From Candidatus Gastranaerophilales bacterium (lineage in GTDB: Bacteria; Cyanobacteriota; Vampirovibrionia; Gastranaerophilales; Gastranaerophilaceae): a stretch of DNA of 64,000 bases. The stretch is from NCBI GenBank assembly GCA_947589115.1, contig CANPZP010000002.1, positions 29,471-93,470 on the forward strand. Reading direction: 5' to 3'. Of the stretch, positions 53,261 to 62,253 are shown piece after piece. The position numbers and the translations under genes are program-made. How positions within the stretch are numbered: the first letter of the stretch is position 1; every line of letters begins with the position of its first letter. Under the pieces are notes generated by a model. It saw only the letters and a list, made by a program, of their open reading frames with translations, was not told the DNA's origin and did no database searches.

Positions 53261-53931
53261 AAAGTAAAGCTTTTACTCTTGCAGAGGTGCTTGTAACTCT
53301 TACAATAATAGGTGTTGTTGCCGCTCTTACCGTTCCTTTATTAACTGCCAATCACAAAAAATCCGAATATTCGGCAAAATTAAGAAAAACATATTCTGCA
53401 ATTCAAGCTGCCGTGGATAGTGCGGAAAGTGATTTTGATTTATCTTCCGAGAATTGGAGTACCGATCCTTCAGGGGGATATACGGGTAGTGCTAAAGATT
53501 TTTTTGATACATATTTGGCGCCATACTTAAAAGTTTCATACTTAAAACAAGAAAGCAAGTATGGTTCAACTTATTATTATTATGTTTTTGATGACGGTAC
53601 ACAATTTAATGTAAGCATTAATTCTACTACGGAATCTCTTTATATTGATATTGATTTAAACGGATTTGATAAGTCCCCCAATCAACTGGGAAGGGATTTA
53701 TATGAATTTACGCTGGCAAGCAAATACGCTATGGGTGTAACAAATAATTATCCGGCATCTAATTATAAAAATAATCTTTTCGGAGTGGATGTATTTTATT
53801 TATCGGACTCTGGAGTTCCCGAAAATGCAGCAAAAAGTTATAAGGATTGTTCCTCTAATACGGGGTGTATTCTGACACGTCTTTGGTTTAATAACTTTGA
53901 ATTTTCTAAAGATTACCCGTTAAAATTATAA
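53233..53931 (+). CDS. type IV pilin/type II pseudopilin-like protein
   Basis: 232 residues in this frame. KAFTLAEVLVTLTIIGVVAA is the N-methylation/prepilin helix, with the conserved Glu at position 5 of the mature form if cleaved before Phe. The rest is a globular domain with Tyr-rich strands (YGSTYYYYVF) and Cys in the C-terminal part (CSSNTGCILTRL). GTG 53233 is the first possible start in frame but has no Shine-Dalgarno. The better start, ATG 53204, is out of frame because of a run of nine G at 53249-53257. The export signal may therefore be frame-shifted, phase variable, or a sequencing error. Downstream of the diguanylate cyclase. Confidence 0.8.
   Translation: MRYANRGGVKSKAFTLAEVLVTLTIIGVVAALTVPLLTANHKKSEYSAKLRKTYSAIQAAVDSAESDFDLSSENWSTDPSGGYTGSAKDFFDTYLAPYLKVSYLKQESKYGSTYYYYVFDDGTQFNVSINSTTESLYIDIDLNGFDKSPNQLGRDLYEFTLASKYAMGVTNNYPASNYKNNLFGVDVFYLSDSGVPENAAKSYKDCSSNTGCILTRLWFNNFEFSKDYPLKL
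53249..53257 (+). repeat. homopolymeric G9 tract
   Basis: Nine G in a very AT-rich genome, at the junction between the well-initiated leader frame and the pilin-like frame. It is the longest G run I saw in the window. Confidence 0.95.
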
Positions 53932-53956
53932 AAAGAGAGTTTTAAACTCTCTTTTT
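53930..53956. terminator. bidirectional terminator after the pilin-like gene
   Basis: 11-bp stem AAAAAGAGAGT/ACTCTCTTTTT, TTTAA loop. It also covers the stop of the convergent KE-rich gene. Confidence 0.9.
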
Positions 53957-54461
53957 ATGCAGCAGCTTCTTTTTCAGTATTTTCAGTTTCTGTTTTTTCT
54001 GCTTTATCTTTTTTAGCTTCAGCTTTTTCCGATTTTTTAGCTTCTTTTTCCTGTGCCTTTTTTGCTTTTTTTAATTCTTTTTCCTGTTGTTTTAATTGTT
54101 TTTTTGCGCTCTTATCCATTAAGAAGTCAACTGCTTCGGGTTTTGAATCTGTTGATGAACTTTGAGTATATATATTATATCCGCCCTCTGTATTCTTTTG
54201 CGCCCATTTTGTTGAATCTTCATTTTCTTCCAATATATAATCGGCATTTTCTTTTGATACTTCTTTTTTCGCTTCAGGCATATCTTTTAATTCGGTTTTA
54301 TTTTCCGATTTTTGTGTTGTTTTTTCAAATGTATCTTTACTTAAGGGGGATAAATTGTTATTTAATTTTATGGGATTTGAATAAAAAGAACTTACATTAA
54401 AAGACCCCGGTGCTTTATTTAAACCTATAAAACCGGTATTTAAACCGAAATTTGAACTCAT
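53955..54461 (-). CDS. small KE-rich protein of unknown function
   Basis: 168 residues, not a recognised family. The N-terminal 55 residues are Asn/Ser-rich with LSKDTFEKTT, a short motif like the DSFVKN of the HD protein at 16368. The middle is acidic and ends WAQKNTEGGYNIYTQ. The last 60 residues are Lys/Glu/Ala repeats (KKAKKAQEKEAKKSEKAEAK) and should form a highly charged helix. No signal peptide or membrane span. Start ATG 54461 behind GGCAGGTAGTT. Confidence 0.65.
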   Translation of the reverse strand: MSSNFGLNTGFIGLNKAPGSFNVSSFYSNPIKLNNNLSPLSKDTFEKTTQKSENKTELKDMPEAKKEVSKENADYILEENEDSTKWAQKNTEGGYNIYTQSSSTDSKPEAVDFLMDKSAKKQLKQQEKELKKAKKAQEKEAKKSEKAEAKKDKAEKTETENTEKEAAA

Positions 54462-54549
54462 AACTACCTGCCTTCCATAACTTACCTATATTATATAAAG
54501 TTATTTTCAGACAAAAATTGCTTTTAATGTTAAGTATTATGAATCTTAT

Positions 54550-55545
54550 TTATACTTCAAAGCCGCTGAAAATAACGGCACTGTTAAAGTTAGGAGATTC
54601 TTCTTTTATTGTTTTAAAGAAATCTTTTACCAATATTACGTTGTTTTGGAGTAATTCAAAACGGTTTTCACGATAAAAATTTTCAAGCATTTCACCGCTT
54701 TGAAGGTATTTTCTGTTTTTTATGTAGAGTTTAAAATTTTTATTTCTTTTAATAATTTTTTTAACGGCAAAGGAAAGAATTTCAGAAAAATGTTCCATAT
54801 AATGCGGCGGGATTATTACATCCAAAAAGTAATTTTTATTATCTGTTGTTTTTATTTCAATAAAAGATTTAAATTTTGAGGAGTTGTCATCATTAAACAC
54901 ATATTTAAAGACGGATTCATTATTACTGCCTTGTAATAAGCTGTCTGAAAATTCCTCTTTTTCTTTTGAAAGAGAATATTTATAATGAGTAATTAAATTA
55001 TCGTTATACAATTCAGCAAGGTTATCCAGGTCAGAATTTTTAAAAGATTTAAAATTCTTTTCGTTTATTTTGTCCGAAATAAAGTTAAGATTGGAAACTT
55101 TATATAGTGCTTCCGTTGCGCATAATCTAAATGTGCATCCGTTAATAAATAAGTCAATAAGTTCTTTATTGTTATCATCAATGGAAACATAAAAAGTATC
55201 TACGCCTCTGGCTCCAAATTTGGCAATAATGTATTCAACAAGCTGTTTTCCTTCTTCATAAGCGTTTTTATCCAAAAATAATCTTTTAATCTGCCATTTG
55301 TACGGATTCCCCTTTTGGGCTTTAACTGTAATCAAGCCTTTTAAATTATTAGATGAATCATATATAACATAGGTTTCGGGAAATCTTCTGAGATGTACGC
55401 TGTATACAAAATTTTGAATAATTGTTACGGGAACGGACAGAAAAAACAAACGTCTATAACTCATAACATTATCATTACATACAACGGATATAAGTTTTTT
55501 TATGTGTATAATATCTTTATAGCTTATTTTTTTTATTTTTGCCAT
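54550..55545 (-). CDS. GNAT-like acyltransferase, probable
   Basis: 331 residues. The N-terminal half looks like a GNAT fold (RLFLDKNAYEEGKQLVEYII before GARGVDTFYVSIDDNNKELI, then a beta-rich FRLCATEALYKV). The second half (about 190-320) may be a second, degenerate copy. The usual acetyl-CoA R/Q-x-x-G-x-G/A loop is not clear, so the substrate and even activity are unknown. AGGAATCATATT precedes ATG 55545. It is transcribed towards the KE-rich gene. Confidence 0.55.
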   Translation of the reverse strand: MAKIKKISYKDIIHIKKLISVVCNDNVMSYRRLFFLSVPVTIIQNFVYSVHLRRFPETYVIYDSSNNLKGLITVKAQKGNPYKWQIKRLFLDKNAYEEGKQLVEYIIAKFGARGVDTFYVSIDDNNKELIDLFINGCTFRLCATEALYKVSNLNFISDKINEKNFKSFKNSDLDNLAELYNDNLITHYKYSLSKEKEEFSDSLLQGSNNESVFKYVFNDDNSSKFKSFIEIKTTDNKNYFLDVIIPPHYMEHFSEILSFAVKKIIKRNKNFKLYIKNRKYLQSGEMLENFYRENRFELLQNNVILVKDFFKTIKEESPNFNSAVIFSGFEV

Positions 55546-55637
55546 AATATGATTCCTATTTATTATTATATAACTTTTTTAAAGATACTCACAAGTAAAA
55601 ATTAAAAAATAAAAAGTTAAAAAAAAATTAATATATG

Positions 55638-55665
55638 TTGAGTAAAAAAATTGATATTTTATAAT
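55638..55665 (+). promoter_or_regulatory. promoter of grpE-dnaJ
   Basis: TTGAGT (55638-55643), 16-base spacer, TATAAT (55660-55665). No CIRCE-type inverted repeat is seen. Confidence 0.6.
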
Positions 55666-55690
55666 AAAAGAAGCAAGAGTTAGGGGAAAT

Positions 55691-56341
55691 ATGAAAAATT
55701 TTTTTGAAGAAAGAATGAATAAAAAGAATCCTTTTATAAATAAACAAGAGGAAAAAGGAGAAGATATAATGGATACTTCCGAACAAACGAATGAAAATGA
55801 AATAAAAGAAGAAGAAACTTCAAAAAATACGGAAGAAATAGAGGCTGATTCCGAAGAAAAGAGTGAAGAAACGAACGAAGAAACAATAGAGGATGAAACC
55901 TCCAAGTTAAAGACGGATTTAGAAAATTTAAATAATCAATATTTAAGACTTGCTGCAGATTTTGATAATTACCGTAAGCGTCAGGCACAAGAGAGAGAAT
56001 CTTTGTTAAAATACGGAGCTCAGGAGTGCATGAAAAAGGTTATTGAAGTTGCGGATAATTTTGACAGAGCGCTTCAAACTGTTGAAAATATTGATAGCGT
56101 TGAAAAAATGAAAGAAACATTTTATATTTTAAATAAGCAGTTAAATGATTCGCTGACAAAATTAGGGCTTGAGCAGATAAAAAGTGTAGGTGAAAAATTC
56201 AATCCTAATTTACATGAAGCGGTTATACAGACCCAAACAGAAGAATATCCCGAAGAAACAATAATAAAAGAATTACAAAAAGGATATAAGCTGGGGGATA
56301 AAGTTTTAAGACCGGCAATGGTGGATGTAGCCGTAAAGTAA
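55691..56341 (+). CDS. grpE: nucleotide exchange factor GrpE
   Basis: 216 residues. A long acidic N-terminus (about 1-70), then a coiled coil and the C-terminal beta domain: DFDNYRKRQAQERESLLKYG, VIEVADNFDRAL, GLEQIKSVGEKFNPNLHEAV and LQKGYKLGDKVLRPAMVDVA. It exchanges ADP/ATP on DnaK. Two starts are possible: ATG 55691 (behind TTAGGGGAAAT) and ATG 55769, which has AAAAGGAGAAGATATA. The shorter form would lack 26 residues. dnaJ follows 18 bp later. dnaK is not next to them. Confidence 0.95.
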   Translation: MKNFFEERMNKKNPFINKQEEKGEDIMDTSEQTNENEIKEEETSKNTEEIEADSEEKSEETNEETIEDETSKLKTDLENLNNQYLRLAADFDNYRKRQAQERESLLKYGAQECMKKVIEVADNFDRALQTVENIDSVEKMKETFYILNKQLNDSLTKLGLEQIKSVGEKFNPNLHEAVIQTQTEEYPEETIIKELQKGYKLGDKVLRPAMVDVAVK

Positions 56342-56359
56342 TTTGAAAGATTAGAGAGA

Positions 56360-57484
56360 ATGAGTGATTTTTACGAAATATTAGGAATAGATAAGAATGC
56401 AACAAAAGAAGAGATAAAGTCAGCATTCAGGAAAAAAGCCAGACAGTATCATCCTGATGTTAATAAAGCTCCGGATGCCGAAGAAAAATTTAAAGAACTC
56501 GGAAGAGCATACGAAACATTAATGGATGATAATAAACGAGCAACATATGACAGATATGGCGAGGACGGATTAAAAGATGCCGGATTTAGTACTACCGGGC
56601 CTTTTGATGCGGGATTCGGCGGATTAAATGAAATATTTGAAAGTATTTTCGGCTCGGGATTCGGGTTTTCTAATTATTCTCAAGACCCTAACGCTCCTCA
56701 AGACGGTGAAGATTTAAGATTAAATCTTCAAATAGAACTTGAAGAAGCTGTATTCGGGGTAAAAAAAGAAATAAAAATTAAACATATGGAAGTATGTGAC
56801 GAATGCGGAGGAACCGGCGCTCAAAAAGGGACTCAGCCTGAAACATGCCCGACATGCGGCGGCACGGGGAGAGTACAGCAAGTTATTGATACTCCTCTAG
56901 GCAGTTTCAGACAAATTGCGACATGTCCTAAATGTATGGGTAAAGGTAAATATAATTCTCATCCTTGTACTAAATGTAAAGGGGAAGGAAGAATTGAAGT
57001 TCAAAGAACTATTAAAGTTAATATTCCTAAAGGGGTGGATACAGGCTCGAGAATAGGGCTTGCTTCAGAGGGAAATTGCGGTAAAAACGGAGGTAAACCG
57101 GGAGATTTAATTGTAGTTCTTTATGTAAAAGAACATAAAGAGTTTAAACGAAACGGTTTCGATTTGTTTTCTTCTGTTGATATATCTTTCCCGCAAGCTG
57201 CGCTTGGGGATACAATAGAAGTTAATACCATTGAAGGTAAACAAAAATTGGTTATTCCTTCCGGTACTTCAAATGATGATGTCCTTCAGCTTAAAGGCTT
57301 AGGTGTTCCTTATCTTGGACATCAAAATAAACGGGGAAATCATAATTTTGTTGTTAAAATTAAAACTCCGAAGGATTTATCTTCCGAAGAAAAACAGTTA
57401 TATCAAAAACTTTTTGAAATTAATCGTAACAAAAAGCCTTCTAATAAATTCATTGATAAAATGAAGAATGTACTTCATAATTAA
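56360..57484 (+). CDS. dnaJ: chaperone DnaJ
   Basis: 374 residues, full length. J domain with HPDVNK, a Gly/Phe region, four zinc motifs (CDECGGTG, CPTCGGTG, CPKCMGKG, CTKCKGEG) and the C-terminal substrate-binding domain. It delivers unfolded proteins to DnaK. It follows grpE. The ATG is preceded by TTAGAGAGA. Confidence 0.97.
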   Translation: MSDFYEILGIDKNATKEEIKSAFRKKARQYHPDVNKAPDAEEKFKELGRAYETLMDDNKRATYDRYGEDGLKDAGFSTTGPFDAGFGGLNEIFESIFGSGFGFSNYSQDPNAPQDGEDLRLNLQIELEEAVFGVKKEIKIKHMEVCDECGGTGAQKGTQPETCPTCGGTGRVQQVIDTPLGSFRQIATCPKCMGKGKYNSHPCTKCKGEGRIEVQRTIKVNIPKGVDTGSRIGLASEGNCGKNGGKPGDLIVVLYVKEHKEFKRNGFDLFSSVDISFPQAALGDTIEVNTIEGKQKLVIPSGTSNDDVLQLKGLGVPYLGHQNKRGNHNFVVKIKTPKDLSSEEKQLYQKLFEINRNKKPSNKFIDKMKNVLHN

Positions 57485-57496
57485 AATAGGGAATAT

Positions 57497-59119
57497 ATGA
57501 AATTTAAATCTTTAATAATAAGCTTAATAATATTGATAATAACTGCTCATACGGCTGAAGCTTTTCAACTTCCTAAAGAAATGAAGGATTATTTAATGAG
57601 TCAAAAGAAGGTGCCTTCTGTCAGGTTTGACGGGGTTGTGAGCTACAATAACGATGTTTTGTATATCCCTATAATTCCGTCATATCCAAAGACTGTGGAA
57701 AAAGTTGAAATAGTAAAAACTTTTCCTTCAAACCGTTCAATGGATTCCATGCCGGATTTGGTATTGTTTAATAATAATTATTCACTCATAAAATTAATAA
57801 GAGTTGATAAAAATACACTGACCGTAAAAGATATGCCTGATTTGCCTATTGAAGTAAAAACCGGTGCATTGCCTCAGGATTTAATGGTTCCTAGAGGTTT
57901 GGTATTTCCTGAATCCTTAGCGGGGATTTTAGGTGACGTAAAAGTACCTTTAATCGGAGAAGCAAAAGCGGCAAGTTTTATTTCAGGCAGACGCTCCGCT
58001 CCTTTACCTGACGGTAACAGAGTTCAAAATACAAAAAAATATAACCTTCCTTCGGCTCTTACCAATAAATTATTTTTTGTTAATAATTTTCAAACTGAAT
58101 ATTTGCAGATATTCTCTTCTTCCGTTTCAGAACCGTTATATTCTTTAAAAACTTCGGGAGTTATGAAGGATATAAAGCCGGCACTCGACGGTAAATATAT
58201 TCTTGCGGCTACAAACAATATGAAAAATATTGATGTTATTGATGTAGAAAATGAATATATAGTAAAAACCATTACTCTTAGTTCAAATCCTTCCGAAATT
58301 GCTGTGGATGATGTAAATAAAAAAGCATACGTTGCAAGTGTTGCGGATGAAGCGCTTTATGTTATTGATTTAGAAACAATGACCGTCAAAGAAAAAATCC
58401 AGTTGGCAGGCTCGCCTCAAAAACTTTCAATATCTAAAGACGGTAAAAAAATAGCTTATACCGATATTAAATCCTCAAATGTTTATATCCTTGATTTGGA
58501 ACATGATTATAAAAATAAACTAATAACAAATTATCCTAATATTACAAAATTATTATTGGATGAAGATGTTATATATATAATTGCAAGAACCGAGCCGAAA
58601 TTAAGAATTGTAAGCTATGATTTGCTGCAGGATAATGAAATTTCTAAAACGAAGAAGGATAAAAAGAAGGAAAAAAGAGCAAAAGACGATGAAAAAAATT
58701 CTGCCGAAATGAATACGGAAGATATTTTCAGCGGATTTGATTTTAATCCCCCGCAAGAGGAGGAGGAATTAATAAAAGATGCAAAATATTATTCATCAGG
58801 GATTAAAGATGTTGAAGTAGGCGAAAAACCTGTTGATATGGTTGAAAGAGGCGAATTTGTCTATGTTCTGTGTGCGGGAAATAACAGTGTTTACGCATAT
58901 AATAAGACAACAAATGAATTATTGGTTGATAAATTGCCCACAGACGGTTTTTCAAAAGCATTTACTCCCGTTTCGGGTACAAATTATGCAGTTGTTACAA
59001 ATATGTCCGATTTAAAATATGTTATATATGATATGGATAAAAATAAATCGGTACAAACCCAGCCGATAAGTGAGTATATTAACATGATAACTATTTTGGA
59101 AAGAAAAAATGGACGCTAA
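57497..59119 (+). CDS. exported YVTN-type beta-propeller protein
   Basis: 540 residues. An N-terminal signal peptide (LIISLIILIITAHTAEA) followed by about 100 residues with no clear family. From about residue 215 there are beta-propeller repeats: KNIDVIDVENEYIVKTITL, KKAYVASVADEALYVIDLE, KKIAYTDIKSSNVYILDLE and later VYAYNKTTNELLVDKLP. A Lys/Glu-rich insert (about 390-420) interrupts the blades. It is probably in the periplasm or on the surface. Function unknown. It overlaps the next gene by 11 bp, so it is translated in the same operon (grpE to recN). Confidence 0.8.
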   Translation: MKFKSLIISLIILIITAHTAEAFQLPKEMKDYLMSQKKVPSVRFDGVVSYNNDVLYIPIIPSYPKTVEKVEIVKTFPSNRSMDSMPDLVLFNNNYSLIKLIRVDKNTLTVKDMPDLPIEVKTGALPQDLMVPRGLVFPESLAGILGDVKVPLIGEAKAASFISGRRSAPLPDGNRVQNTKKYNLPSALTNKLFFVNNFQTEYLQIFSSSVSEPLYSLKTSGVMKDIKPALDGKYILAATNNMKNIDVIDVENEYIVKTITLSSNPSEIAVDDVNKKAYVASVADEALYVIDLETMTVKEKIQLAGSPQKLSISKDGKKIAYTDIKSSNVYILDLEHDYKNKLITNYPNITKLLLDEDVIYIIARTEPKLRIVSYDLLQDNEISKTKKDKKKEKRAKDDEKNSAEMNTEDIFSGFDFNPPQEEEELIKDAKYYSSGIKDVEVGEKPVDMVERGEFVYVLCAGNNSVYAYNKTTNELLVDKLPTDGFSKAFTPVSGTNYAVVTNMSDLKYVIYDMDKNKSVQTQPISEYINMITILERKNGR

Positions 59120-59672
59120 AACTCTCGAAGTACTTGAAAAACTTGAAAAAACTTCAGAAGAATTTTGGAATATATCAAGGCAGACCGGAAATTTTATAAA
59201 TATGCTTATAAAACTGGCGAGAGCAAAAAATGTATTGGAAATAGGTACTTCTAATGGTTATTCCACTTTATGGATTACGGATGCCTTAAAAACAACAGGC
59301 GGACATCTTACAACTATTGAATTTTGGGATAAACGTCAGTGTATTGCCCGTGATAACTGTAAATATTGTAATCTGGAAGAGTATGTTACTTTTAAACTCG
59401 GACAAGCATCTGACGTTATAAAAAATGAAATAAATGAACATTTTGATTTGGTTTTTATTGATGCAAATAAACAGGAATACTTAAGTTTTTTTGAATTAGT
59501 GCATCCGCTTTTAAATAAAAACGGGGTTATATTGGCTGATAATATAATTTCTCATGCGCTAAAGGTAAAACCCTTTGTGGAAGCCATCTCTTCTCATCCT
59601 GAGTATCAAGTGCAAGTTTTGGATTTACCTGACGGGCTTTTAATGGCTTATAAATCGGGGGAAAATTTATGA
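59109..59672 (+). CDS. SAM-dependent O-methyltransferase, caffeoyl-CoA/catechol type
   Basis: 187 residues, class I methyltransferase of the PF01596-like group. NVLEIGTSNGYSTLWITDAL is the SAM-binding motif I, TTIEFW the acidic residue of motif II, DLVFIDANKQEYLSFFE the metal-binding motif and GVILADNIISH the next. The acceptor is unknown. A Cys-rich insert (CIARDNCKYCNLE) is unusual for the family. It overlaps the propeller gene by 11 bp and nadK by 4 bp. Confidence 0.88.
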   Translation: MDAKTLEVLEKLEKTSEEFWNISRQTGNFINMLIKLARAKNVLEIGTSNGYSTLWITDALKTTGGHLTTIEFWDKRQCIARDNCKYCNLEEYVTFKLGQASDVIKNEINEHFDLVFIDANKQEYLSFFELVHPLLNKNGVILADNIISHALKVKPFVEAISSHPEYQVQVLDLPDGLLMAYKSGENL

Positions 59673-60520
59673 GTAAAGTAATTAAATCGGTTTGTAATGA
59701 TGAATTAAACCTTGATAATGTCGGGATTTTTTATAATAAAGACAATATAAAAGCGCAAGAGGTTTCAGAATGCGTTAAAACTAAGCTTGCAGAAAATCAG
59801 GTAAACTCTAAAATATATACAACATACGAGTTTTCAGCGGGAATAACTTTTGCAATAATATTGGGCGGCGACGGAACAATACTTAAAGCCGCAAGGTATT
59901 ACGCCGAGTATAATGTTCCCATTTTGGGTATAAATTTGGGCAGGTTGGGATTTTTATCTCAGGCAAAATCATCTCAGGCAGATAAAGCGGTTGAATGTAT
60001 TTTGAAGGGTCTGTTCAAAATTGAATCAAGAACTATGATTAGCGCTCTTGACGGTAAATTAAACGCTTTGAATGATATTGTTATAAAAGGTGAAAGTTTT
60101 TCAAGAACTTCAAGGTTATATGTACATATAAACGATAATATAGTGTGTGATTATCTTGCAGACGGATTGATAATTTCGACTCCTACCGGCTCTACGGCAT
60201 ATACATTGAGTGCCGGCGGTCCTATACTTTCTCCGAGCCTTGATGCAATTGTTATTGTGCCTATTTGTCCTCATACAATGAACGCAAGACCTATTGTTAT
60301 TCCCTCTCACGAAATTATTAAAGTGACTTCAAGCCAAAATAAACCGCTTTTAAAAATATCTGCCGATGGTCAAAATACTCTTGATTTAGGTATAGACGAA
60401 AATATTATTATAAAAAAATGTGATTATAAAGCAAGATTGGTTTTGTTAAATCTTGAAAAAAATTCATTCTATTCTGTATTAAAAGAAAAACTTCACTGGG
60501 GACTTTCTTGGAAGGGGTAA
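59669..60520 (+). CDS. nadK: NAD kinase
   Basis: 283 residues. LGGDGTILKAAR is the GGDGT motif. INLGRLGFLSQ, DGLIISTPTGSTAYTLSAGGPI and CPHTMNARPIVIP follow in order. It phosphorylates NAD to NADP. Start ATG overlaps the methyltransferase stop (4 bp). recN begins 2 bp after its stop, a common bacterial pairing. Confidence 0.96.
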   Translation: MSKVIKSVCNDELNLDNVGIFYNKDNIKAQEVSECVKTKLAENQVNSKIYTTYEFSAGITFAIILGGDGTILKAARYYAEYNVPILGINLGRLGFLSQAKSSQADKAVECILKGLFKIESRTMISALDGKLNALNDIVIKGESFSRTSRLYVHINDNIVCDYLADGLIISTPTGSTAYTLSAGGPILSPSLDAIVIVPICPHTMNARPIVIPSHEIIKVTSSQNKPLLKISADGQNTLDLGIDENIIIKKCDYKARLVLLNLEKNSFYSVLKEKLHWGLSWKG

Positions 60521-60521
60521 A

Positions 60522-62174
60522 ATGATTAAATCCGTTACCGTTAAAAATTATATTCTTATTGATGATATAACCCTTGAATTTGATAATGGCTTCAATGTAT
60601 TCACGGGTGAAACGGGAGCGGGTAAAAGTATTATAATAGGCGCAATCGATGCGGCTTTCGGGGCAAAAGTTTCCAAAGATGTTATAAAAACCGGGGCTGA
60701 TAAAGCTTTTATTGAATTGGTTATTACTCTAAAAGAGGATTTTGATTCTAAAATATTCTCTGATAACGGAATTGAAGTATTTAATAATGAAGTTATTCTC
60801 TCAAGAGAAATTCTTCCTTCCGCATCACGTTCAAGAATTAACGGGGTGTTAGTTACTCAGGATTTTATAAAAGAAATCAGAGAATTTTTGCTTGATATTC
60901 ACTCTCAGCATCAAAGTTATAATTATGTTCAACAAAAAAATCATATAGAATTATTGGATAATTTTGCTCTGAAACCTCACAGAGATAATATTAATAAATT
61001 TAAAGAAGGGTATTATAAATTATGCTCTTTGAATAAAAAACTCGAAGAAGCAAAAATGTTTGCGGAATCTCAGGGTGCACAAACGGAATTTTTAAAATTT
61101 CAAATTAAAGAAATAGAAGATGCGAATATTGAAGATACGGAAGAATGCGAAAAACTGGAAAAAGAACTGAGTATTCTCTCTGAGATTGATAAATTAAAGG
61201 AGCTTTCATATAGTTCATATTGGACGTTATACGGCGAGGACGGTAATATTATTGATGCGCTTGGAAACGTTAAGGCTAATTTATCTAAACTTACTAAAAC
61301 GGATGATTCTCTTTGTTCTTTGGAAGAAGATTTTAATAATGCTTATGAAACTTTAAAAGAAATATCTAATACACTCAGAAATTATTCCGAATCAAAAGAG
61401 AATGATAATGAAAGAATGGATGTAATTTGCGAACGGTTAAGTGTGCTGGATAAATTAAAACGAAAATACGGTAATAATTTACAATCCGTTTTGGATACGT
61501 ATGGGAAACTCTCTTCCGAACTTGAAAAAATTAATATTTCTCAAGATGAAATTAATGAAACGGAAAAAGAAATAAAAATACTTTCAAATGAATTGGATTC
61601 TCTTGCGGAAATAATAACTAACACAAGAAAAGAATTGGCAGATATTCTTTCAAAGGCGGTAACAACAGAACTTGAAAAGTTAGAACTGCCCAAATCAAAA
61701 TTCTATATAGAAATTACTCCTTGTAAAATGAACGAGCACGGTAAGGACAGGGTGGAATTTTTAATATCGACGAATGTATCCGAGGGTGTAAAACCGATAG
61801 CAAAAACCGCATCGGGCGGAGAAATTTCAAGAATAATGCTTGCGCTAAAATCTGTTTTTGCTCAAGCGGATAAAACAGATACCGTAATTTTTGATGAAAT
61901 TGATACGGGGATATCAGGAAAAGCCTCTCAGTCTGCAGCTGAAGCTATTGTTAAACTGGCTGATTCCCATCAAATTATTTTGATAACTCATCAACCCATT
62001 ATTGCAGCTAAAGCGGATTCACATTTTTATGTAAAAAAGGAACAAACCGATTCTACTAAAGTTATGGTTTATAAGCTTCAAAGGGAAAACAGAATAAAAG
62101 CTATAGCTCTTTTGGCTGCCGGTGAAATTAATGATGAGTCGGAGTCTTTTGCTAAAAATCTTTTGGGTGTTTAA
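60522..62174 (+). CDS. recN: DNA repair protein RecN
   Basis: 550 residues, SMC-like. Walker A FTGETGAGKSII near residue 30, a central coiled coil (about 150-370) and the C-terminal ABC part with TASGGEISRIMLALKSVF (signature) and VIFDEIDTGISG (Walker B), then LITHQPIIAAKADSHFYV. It acts on broken DNA ends during double-strand break repair. Last gene of the grpE-to-recN run. Confidence 0.97.
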   Translation: MIKSVTVKNYILIDDITLEFDNGFNVFTGETGAGKSIIIGAIDAAFGAKVSKDVIKTGADKAFIELVITLKEDFDSKIFSDNGIEVFNNEVILSREILPSASRSRINGVLVTQDFIKEIREFLLDIHSQHQSYNYVQQKNHIELLDNFALKPHRDNINKFKEGYYKLCSLNKKLEEAKMFAESQGAQTEFLKFQIKEIEDANIEDTEECEKLEKELSILSEIDKLKELSYSSYWTLYGEDGNIIDALGNVKANLSKLTKTDDSLCSLEEDFNNAYETLKEISNTLRNYSESKENDNERMDVICERLSVLDKLKRKYGNNLQSVLDTYGKLSSELEKINISQDEINETEKEIKILSNELDSLAEIITNTRKELADILSKAVTTELEKLELPKSKFYIEITPCKMNEHGKDRVEFLISTNVSEGVKPIAKTASGGEISRIMLALKSVFAQADKTDTVIFDEIDTGISGKASQSAAEAIVKLADSHQIILITHQPIIAAKADSHFYVKKEQTDSTKVMVYKLQRENRIKAIALLAAGEINDESESFAKNLLGV

Positions 62175-62253
62175 ATATTATCCTGCTTAATAGTGTAAAG
62201 ACTGATTTTTTATTTATTCTCTTTTGATAATTTTAATGTCGGCGGAGAAATAA

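Noticed and set aside
54053..54400. Leu/Phe-rich plus-strand frame
   Set aside because: Opposite-strand shadow of the KE-rich gene. No Shine-Dalgarno.
55605..55690. CIRCE/HrcA operator before grpE
   Set aside because: No TTAGCACTC...GAGTGCTAA inverted repeat is present.
55579..55905. Ser/Phe-rich minus-strand frame of 108 residues
   Set aside because: Shadow of the acidic N-terminus of grpE, which has full family support.
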